DNA from: OMOG01 sp041485845 | GTDB taxonomy: Bacteria > Acidobacteriota > Terriglobia > Bryobacterales > Bryobacteraceae | Direction of reading: 5' to 3' | Length of the DNA stretch: 7,537 nt | NCBI GenBank assembly: GCA_041485845.1 | Contig: JBGPKH010000453.1 | Location: forward strand, 1 to 7,537 | Part shown: positions 1 to 4,814 of the stretch, piece after piece | Layout: each line of letters opens with the position of its first letter | Numbering within the stretch: the stretch's first letter is position 1 | Program-made: the position numbers and the translations under genes | Notes under the pieces: model-generated | Database searches by the model: none | Told to the model about the DNA's origin: nothing | What the model saw: the letters and a program-made list of their open reading frames with translations, nothing else

Positions 1-127
1 CAGCGGCGTGACCGCTACCGGCGACGGACCCGCCCAGGATCTCGATCCTAACCCGGCGTAGCCGGAACCAACCAGCGGCGTGGGCGTGAAGCCGGTCTGG
101 AGCGTTACCGCATGGCGTTCTTGGATA

Positions 128-149
128 AGGCCGGAGGCCTGTCCGGCCT
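128..149 (-). terminator. Possible terminator hairpin after the DUF1501 gene
   Basis: An 8-bp perfect inverted repeat, AGGCCGGA at 128-135 and TCCGGCCT at 142-149, encloses a 6-base loop. It touches the stop codon of the DUF1501 gene (TGA, minus strand, 151-149). On the minus strand the stem is followed only by TTATCC, not a real T-run, so intrinsic termination would be weak. The placement at an operon end is the main support. The remaining 127 bases to the left edge show no gene I can support. Confidence 0.4.
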
Positions 150-1549
150 CAGGCCCAGAGTTCCTGGACGGGGCGGAATTGGAACGGGCCCGTGGCTGGC
201 ACGTATTCGAATCCGCGGCCGAGGGGGTCGTCGTGGCGGACCGAGGTCCAGTCGATTCCCATAGCCGAGTAGATGGTCGCCTCGATGTCTTCCGGATAGA
301 CCAGGCGGTCCGCCGACCAGCCGTAATCGGCGGTGGCGGATCCGGTGGCGTTGGTTGCGCCGACGATGGTACCGCCCTTGATCCCGCCGCCGGCGAAGAA
401 GGCGAACTGCTGGGGCCAGTGGTCGCGTCCGCCGGCGCCGGACAAAGGGCCGACGGTGCGTCCGAATTCGCCGGCCATCACGATCAGGGTCCTGGCGAGC
501 AACCCGTTGGCATCCAGATCGTCGATCAATTGGGAGACGGCGTTGTCCAGAATCTTGCCCTTCGCCGGAAGCGAGTTCGCCGCGTAGATGTTCGAATGCA
601 TGTCCCAGCCGTCGTTGGATGTGATCTGGATAAAGCGCGTGCCCTGATTGGCCTTTAGGACCTGGGAGGCTACCAGGCAGGCGTTGCCGAGGCCGGTGTT
701 GCCAAAGCGCACGCTGTCGGCGGTGGTGTAACCGAAAGCCTGGTTCACGACGGGGTTGTACATCATGCCCGAAGCGGCTTGGTAGAAGTCGTTGTAGTCC
801 TCGAAGCGATCCCCGTTGGGCGAGTTCAGCCGCAGGCTGTCGTCCAGCGAGTGCATCAGCTTCCAACGGTTGTTGAAGATCGCCTGCCCGTCGGGGTTGG
901 TGGTGTTGGCGATGCCGCCGGCGGTGGGGTTCACCTTGAACGGGGCGTAGGCTGCGGGTAAGTAGCCGGCGCCGACTCCGCCGCCGGAGTTGAGCGCCAG
1001 GAAGGCCGGGAAGATCTGGCCGGGTGTGCGCTGCTTGTCTTTCTCGATGGCCACTATGCTGCCGATATTGGGAGCGATGTTGCCCAGAGCCGCGGCCGGG
1101 TTGCGCCCGATCTGGGTCCAGGTCTGGGCCAGCGAATGCACCAGGGCGTGCGATTGCATGGAGCGGACGATGGAGAATTTCGAATCTGCAAACGCCTGGC
1201 CGAGTTTCGGCAGCAGTCCGGTGGGCCACAGGACACCGTTGATCGTTTGCGGCGCGAAGCTCGCGGGAGTGACGCCCTGCACCATCTTGAAATCGAACGT
1301 GTCGGTGTGGCTGGGGGCGCCTGCCAGGAGTATGAAGATCACGTTCTGCGCGGTGTTCCTGGTGGCCGCGCCGCTGCTCGTCACATCGGCGGCCTTGACG
1401 TAGCGTTCCGCCAGAAACGAACCCGTTACACCGGCGCCCAGGAGCTCGAAGAAGCGGCGCCGCGTCCAGTGCGGACGATTGAAGAATGTCTTGTGGTCCC
1501 ACCCGTACTTCTTGAGAGCCTGGTTGATTTTCTCTTGTTCTCCGCTCAT
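149..1549 (-). CDS. DUF1501 family exported protein
   Basis: This 466-residue protein belongs to the DUF1501 family (PF07394, alkaline phosphatase/sulfatase-like fold). Its biochemical activity is not established. The N-terminus carries a twin-arginine-like signal, TRRRFFELLGAG (29-40), after an unusually long 28-residue leader. Its hydrophobic stretch is short, so Tat export is likely but not certain. Family landmarks in order: GAPSHTDTFDFK (77-88), SNDGWDMHSN (311-320), GEFGRTVGP (360-368), GRDHWP (374-379) and GGGIKGGTIVGATN (387-400). The Asp, His and Glu residues in these motifs sit where metal-binding residues lie in the superfamily; this is analogy, not proof. Length is normal. The ATG at 1549-1547 has a good ribosome site, GGGAGAA (1561-1555). 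The gene lies 25 bases after the DUF1549/DUF1553 gene on the same strand, so the two are almost certainly one operon, a pairing common in Planctomycetes and some Acidobacteriota. Confidence 0.93.
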   Translation of the reverse strand: MSGEQEKINQALKKYGWDHKTFFNRPHWTRRRFFELLGAGVTGSFLAERYVKAADVTSSGAATRNTAQNVIFILLAGAPSHTDTFDFKMVQGVTPASFAPQTINGVLWPTGLLPKLGQAFADSKFSIVRSMQSHALVHSLAQTWTQIGRNPAAALGNIAPNIGSIVAIEKDKQRTPGQIFPAFLALNSGGGVGAGYLPAAYAPFKVNPTAGGIANTTNPDGQAIFNNRWKLMHSLDDSLRLNSPNGDRFEDYNDFYQAASGMMYNPVVNQAFGYTTADSVRFGNTGLGNACLVASQVLKANQGTRFIQITSNDGWDMHSNIYAANSLPAKGKILDNAVSQLIDDLDANGLLARTLIVMAGEFGRTVGPLSGAGGRDHWPQQFAFFAGGGIKGGTIVGATNATGSATADYGWSADRLVYPEDIEATIYSAMGIDWTSVRHDDPLGRGFEYVPATGPFQFRPVQELWA

Positions 1550-1574
1550 GACAGTTCTCCCGGCATCCCTTCGC

Positions 1575-3551
1575 TCAATAGTTGAACGCGAAATCCACCT
1601 TGTTATAGAGCGACCACACGAGGTCCTGTGTGGCAGCCGTGCGAGTAGCGCCGCTGGCAGGCAAAGCGGCCAGCGCCTTGGCCATTTCCTCGTTCGTAGG
1701 GTAGCGCGAAAGAATGTTCAAGAAGAGCGTATTGATCAGATCCGTGTTGCTCTTGCTCAGATTCTGAACGATGAGCTGGCTGAGGGTCGATCCGGTGGCG
1801 TGCGACCGGCTCACGACGTAGGCGTTGTTCATCAGGTTCAGCGCCTGGAGGATGGAGCCATCCGGCTTGCGGGGCTGGTCGTCGCGATTGCCGCGGAAGA
1901 AGCTGTCCAGGAACAGGCTGACGGCGCCGCCATTACCGTCGGGCAGGCCTACCACGTCGGGCAACTGCATGGCGTAACCGATCTTTCCGTAGCCTTGTTC
2001 GGTGAACCCGTTGACCGTATACGAGGGGAAGGTTCCGCTGGACTGGGCCACGGCATCGTGAACCTCCTCCGGCCATAGCCGCCGGACGAACTTGCGCGCG
2101 AAATAGGGCTCCCAGGCAGCGTTCCACTCGCCGTAGTACCGGCTGGAAAGCTGGTAGGCCTGAGAGTTGGCGATCTCGCGCATCAAAGCCTTGAGGTCGT
2201 AGCCGCCGGCGATGAAATGCTGCGCCAGGGCGTTGAGCAGGGCGGCGTTGGACGGCTGCAAAGTCCAGGGCGCGGGCGGTGGCTTGTCGGGGTCCAGCCG
2301 CGCGGGGTCGAACGTGTTGGGCGGATCGACGATGCCGCGTCCGAAAAACTGCGCCCACATGTAGTTGACGGTGGCGCGTGCGAACTGGAAATCGCCGGTG
2401 ACCTGGCGGGCCAGCGCGACGCGGTAGTTCTCGCCCGCCTTGGGAGATTCGCCGGTGAAGATGTACTGTGGGGCGACCGTGTAACAAGGCTGGCCGGACT
2501 TGCAGCCCGCCGGGGCTACTCGCCCAGGGCGGTTCCCGGTGGTGGTGTTGAGTGCATAGTCGGTTGTGAAATTCCGGGTGTTATCCAGGACCGACCAGTA
2601 ATAGATGTTGTTGTTGCTCGTGTCCACCGGAATGCGGCTGAGCTGCGTGTGAGAAAGATACGAAGCCAGTTGCCAGGCCTGATACCGGGTGGTGCTCCGG
2701 CCCCAGAGGCTGAGCGAATCGAGATGGCCGGCGCCGTTATGGCACAGCACGCAATTGACGTGCGCGATGCCCAGGAAGGTGTCGAATACGAACGAGGTCG
2801 CCTGGTCCATGATGTCCTGGTTGGGACCGCCGGTGATGTACCCGTTCAGCATCCAGTTGATGGCCCCGTTCGTGTAGCTGTTCTCCGCTGCCGTGCCGAT
2901 CAGCTCGGTGGCGATCTGGTTATACGGCTTGTTGGTGGCCAGCGACTCGTGGATCCACGAATAGAACTCGTTGCGGCCCGTGGGGAAGCGGTTCAGGCTG
3001 GTGCTGGCCTTGTTGGCGGTGTTCTGATAGAGATCGCCGAAATACATGGTCCACTTGTCGGTCCACTCCGGCTTGGCCAGCAGCTCATCGACGAGCTTGG
3101 CGCGCTTGCCGGGCGTGGTATCGGTTACAAAGGCGAGCACGCGGCCGGGAGTGGGGATGCGCCCGGTCAGGTCGAGGGTGACGCGGCGGATGAATTCCCA
3201 ATCGGTGGTCAGGGGAGCGGGCGTGATCTGGTGTGCGGCGAAGTCCGAGTTGATGTAGGAATCGATGGAACCCGCCGGCGCGGATTGCGGGTAGGGATGG
3301 GTGCGGCTGCCTCCCGGTGAGGTGGCGAGCAGCGCGGTCACGCGCTGGGTGATCTCGCTGAGGGGGTGGGCGTTGGCCCGGCCGCCGGCGCTTGCGTAGC
3401 GCTCGCGCTGGCTGCCGAAATACTCACAATCCGGATGCGCGACGGTCAGTTGATTGGAATCGGAAACGGCGCCATCGGGAATCTGAGCGATCGACGAACC
3501 GGCCCAAACCGAAATCCCCGCGAAAATCAGACACCACCGAGGCTTACGCAT
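1575..3551 (-). CDS. DUF1549 and DUF1553 domain protein with a CxxCH motif
   Basis: This 658-residue exported protein carries the DUF1549 (PSCyt2) and DUF1553 (PSD1) domains known from planctomycete cytochrome-like proteins; its function is unknown. A Sec signal peptide spans about residues 1-22 (hydrophobic CLIFAGISVWAG, probable cleavage after SSIA). A segment with HPDCEYFG (39-46) follows. DUF1549 spans roughly 95-300, with IRRVTLDLTGRIPTP (121-135), the WIHESLATNKPYNQ region (199-212) and one haem-c-type motif, CVLCH (267-271). DUF1553 spans roughly 375-655, with FFGRGIV (402-408), RRLWPEEVHDAV (490-501), ILQALNLMNNAYV (567-579) and LSRYPTNEE (614-622). No separate cytochrome c domain is present, so at most one haem c is expected. 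The ATG has GGAGG four bases upstream, supporting this start. It is the first gene of the operon with DUF1501, and about 500 non-coding bases upstream should hold its promoter, though I could not pick a convincing one. Confidence 0.93.
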   Translation of the reverse strand: MRKPRWCLIFAGISVWAGSSIAQIPDGAVSDSNQLTVAHPDCEYFGSQRERYASAGGRANAHPLSEITQRVTALLATSPGGSRTHPYPQSAPAGSIDSYINSDFAAHQITPAPLTTDWEFIRRVTLDLTGRIPTPGRVLAFVTDTTPGKRAKLVDELLAKPEWTDKWTMYFGDLYQNTANKASTSLNRFPTGRNEFYSWIHESLATNKPYNQIATELIGTAAENSYTNGAINWMLNGYITGGPNQDIMDQATSFVFDTFLGIAHVNCVLCHNGAGHLDSLSLWGRSTTRYQAWQLASYLSHTQLSRIPVDTSNNNIYYWSVLDNTRNFTTDYALNTTTGNRPGRVAPAGCKSGQPCYTVAPQYIFTGESPKAGENYRVALARQVTGDFQFARATVNYMWAQFFGRGIVDPPNTFDPARLDPDKPPPAPWTLQPSNAALLNALAQHFIAGGYDLKALMREIANSQAYQLSSRYYGEWNAAWEPYFARKFVRRLWPEEVHDAVAQSSGTFPSYTVNGFTEQGYGKIGYAMQLPDVVGLPDGNGGAVSLFLDSFFRGNRDDQPRKPDGSILQALNLMNNAYVVSRSHATGSTLSQLIVQNLSKSNTDLINTLFLNILSRYPTNEEMAKALAALPASGATRTAATQDLVWSLYNKVDFAFNY

Positions 3552-4047
3552 TCACCCTCCGTTGGCAGGAGCTGTATTGCTTCAAGTGTAACCCAAGGGA
3601 TCGTCGAGAGTTTCCACATTTTTTGTTAGCGGCCGGCTGCTGCCGGGCAAAAGGTCACGGCCTTAGGATGAAGCTGGAATAAGATTTTGCAAAAACCTGG
3701 GTCTTCTTACTAGTTTTCGCCACTCATGACTAAAGGCGGCCCTCGCGCCGCAACGCACGAGCGTGGGGGGCCGTCCGGCTAGGGCTATCGCGCGGCCGTG
3801 AATACGGGGAGCACTACCGGACGCTGGAGGCGGCCAAAGGACGAGGCTCTGATCGAAACCGATTGCTCGCCTGGCGGCCATCGGATCCGGTTGGAACGAT
3901 GTGAATCCGAACACAGGGGAGCCGCTTAATTAACGACAATCGGCGCTGGCCGATCGCGGAGAATTCGGTATACATCCGGTTGCCGGAGATGCCGGGGCGG
4001 TAATGTGCTATCGCGGATGGCGGTTTCAGAATCAAGTGGGCAGCCCG
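3552..4047. other. Intergenic region, about 0.5 kb, with inverted repeats
   Basis: No convincing gene lies here. Two short minus-strand frames (3663-3914 and 3814-4035) lack recognisable motifs and overlap each other. The right part lies downstream of the PIN toxin. An inverted repeat ATCGGC/GCCGAT (3939-3944 and 3949-3954) followed on the minus strand by TGTCGTTAATTAA could be a weak terminator. The middle holds the longer inverted repeat listed separately. The left part is the 5' region of the DUF1549 operon: an AT-rich island (3680-3720) containing the palindrome TTTTGCAAAA (3685-3694), a small CCGGC-TGCT-GCCGG hairpin (3633-3646) and a TACACT -10-like box about 37 bases before the start codon. 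I found no good -35 partner for that box. Confidence 0.6.
3772..3823. repeat. Inverted repeat with nested hairpin
   Basis: CGTCCGG (3772-3778) and CCGGACG (3817-3823) form a perfect 7-bp inverted repeat with 38 bases between. Inside it a smaller hairpin, CCGT-GAAT-ACGG (3796-3807), can form. Just outside, CGGCCC (3738-3743) can pair with GGGCCG (3768-3773), which competes with the main stem by two bases. No flanking target duplication or transposase frame was found. It could be a structured RNA, a relic of a mobile element, or chance pairing in GC-rich DNA. Confidence 0.35.
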
Positions 4048-4497
4048 CTACGTAGAGCAGCGGCGAAGCTCTTGCATCAGGGTAATATCGTCCAAAATGC
4101 GAATGCGGTGGGCGGTGCAGACGCGCTCTACGGCTTCGTGGCGAAAGGCTTCATCGCGGGTGCATAGAACATCGGCGTGGCCCACAATGGCGGTTTGCAA
4201 AATCGGGTCGTCGTCTGGATCGCTCACCACGGGCACAGAAACCGCCGGTGGTTCCACCAGAACGCCGGCGGCTTCCAGATAGGCAAGGTACTGCTCGATG
4301 GCCTCTTGCGTCAGGGGTCATCTGGCTTGAACGTTGGGGTAGGCAAGCACACGCTGTACCTCGATCAAGATTGCCGGCGAGAGGATCGGCGTATGGGGTC
4401 CCGATACGGTTGTCAGAAGGAGATCGCGGGCAAGGCCCTGGGGAGGAGCTTTAGGATTGGCGCGCACGAGGATGTTGGTATCAAGAACAATCCTCAC
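4048..4497 (-). pseudogene. PIN-domain toxin gene interrupted by one in-frame TGA
   Basis: This frame encodes a PIN-family ribonuclease toxin of 149 codons, the usual length for the family, but codon 60 is TGA (minus strand, 4320-4318). Before the stop: VRIVLDTNILVRAN (1-14, first catalytic Asp at 6), then LSPAILIEVQRVL (39-51, Glu46). After it, in the same frame: PLTQEAIEQYLAYLEAAG (61-78), VSDPDDDPIL (91-100) and CTRDEAF (112-118, Asp115), ending at TAG 4050-4048. Homology continues directly across the stop without a shift, so one base change, for example TGG to TGA, explains it. The 59-residue product lacks the later catalytic Asp residues. A 69-codon frame starting at GTG 4257 could make only the C-terminal half. 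The GTG start at 4497 lies inside the antitoxin gene (17-base overlap), the usual coupled layout. A sequencing error or an undescribed readthrough remains possible. Neighbouring genes use TGA as their stop, which argues against code reassignment. Confidence 0.85.
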
Positions 4498-4756
4498 GGT
4501 TGCCAGCTAGCGGCCGGACATGCGCCAGAGCTTCCGCAAGGGCGGCTTCCATCTCTTCGGGGGTTGTCGCCGGCGCAACTTGGGAAGCCATATAGTTCAG
4601 GTGATGCTCAAGATTCTCGGCATCCCGGCGATGCTGGCGCTCCAGGGCGCGGGCGACGATATGGGCAAGGTAGCGTTCGGTCGGCATGTGAGCGGCGCGC
4701 GCCTGGGCTTCCAGCGCGGCGGCATATTGCTCCGACAGATCGATGGTCATGTTCAT
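4481..4756 (-). CDS. Antitoxin, ribbon-helix-helix-like, partner of the PIN toxin
   Basis: This small 91-residue protein is probably the antitoxin that binds and silences the adjacent PIN toxin and represses its own operon. The N-terminal part, MTIDLSEQYAAALEAQARA (3-21), has the strand-then-helices look of ribbon-helix-helix or CopG-like DNA-binding antitoxins. It is followed by a second helix (about 26-40) and a charged C-terminal tail (TPEEMEAALAEALAHVRP, about 64-81) of the kind that wraps the toxin. An open frame reaches back to 4831, but the ATG at 4756-4754 is preferred. It has AAGGA (4769-4765) eight bases upstream, begins at the strand motif, and avoids overlapping the CPBP gene. A second ATG two codons later is possible. 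The stop codon (4483-4481) overlaps the toxin start by 17 bases. The antitoxin frame is intact although the toxin is broken. Family assignment rests on pattern and context. Confidence 0.8.
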   Translation of the reverse strand: MNMTIDLSEQYAAALEAQARAAHMPTERYLAHIVARALERQHRRDAENLEHHLNYMASQVAPATTPEEMEAALAEALAHVRPLAGNREDCS

Positions 4757-4763
4757 AACGGCT

Positions 4764-4769
4764 ATCCTT
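4764..4769 (-). promoter_or_regulatory. Ribosome binding site that fixes the antitoxin start
   Basis: On the minus strand AAGGAT lies eight bases before the ATG at 4756. No comparable site precedes the longer possible start at 4831, so the shorter protein is favoured. Confidence 0.6.
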
Positions 4770-4781
4770 GCTGTCACTTCT

Positions 4782-4810
4782 AGCGTAGAGGATATACGTC
4801 TTGTTGTCAC
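4782..4810 (-). promoter_or_regulatory. Candidate promoter of the toxin-antitoxin locus
   Basis: On the minus strand GTGACA (4810-4805) matches five of six -35 bases. It is followed after exactly 17 bases by TACGCT (4787-4782), which matches only three of six -10 bases. Placement is good: it lies in the 58-base gap after the CPBP stop codon and about 25 bases before the antitoxin start. The spacer contains GACGTATATC, a possible operator half-site for self-repression. The weak -10 keeps this tentative. Confidence 0.3.
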
Positions 4811-4814
4811 CCGC

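Noticed and set aside
2..61. Possible tail of a plus-strand gene (19 codons ending TAG)
   Set aside because: The frame is open from the left edge and has reasonable codon composition, but 19 codons without a motif cannot be told from chance. Two minus-strand frames are also open here.
105..1502. 465-codon minus-strand frame overlapping the DUF1501 gene
   Set aside because: It is the same region read in another frame, gives an Arg-rich sequence with no motifs, and lacks the conserved DUF1501 pattern.
2217..3320. 367-codon open frame on the plus strand
   Set aside because: It is antisense to the DUF1549/DUF1553 gene and shows no recognisable domain. The minus-strand frame has family motifs throughout.
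3663..4035. Two small minus-strand frames in the gap (83 and 73 codons)
   Set aside because: They overlap each other, show no domain, signal or good ribosome site, and cover the inverted repeats. I treat the area as non-coding.
4048..4257. A separate 69-residue gene starting at GTG 4257
   Set aside because: It is in frame with, and completes, the PIN domain that begins at 4497, so it is the C-terminal half of the interrupted toxin rather than an independent gene.
4318..4320. TGA read as tryptophan throughout this organism
   Set aside because: The DUF1501, DUF1549/DUF1553, antitoxin and CPBP genes all end at TGA in positions that fit their family lengths, and the window is GC-rich, so a changed code is unlikely.
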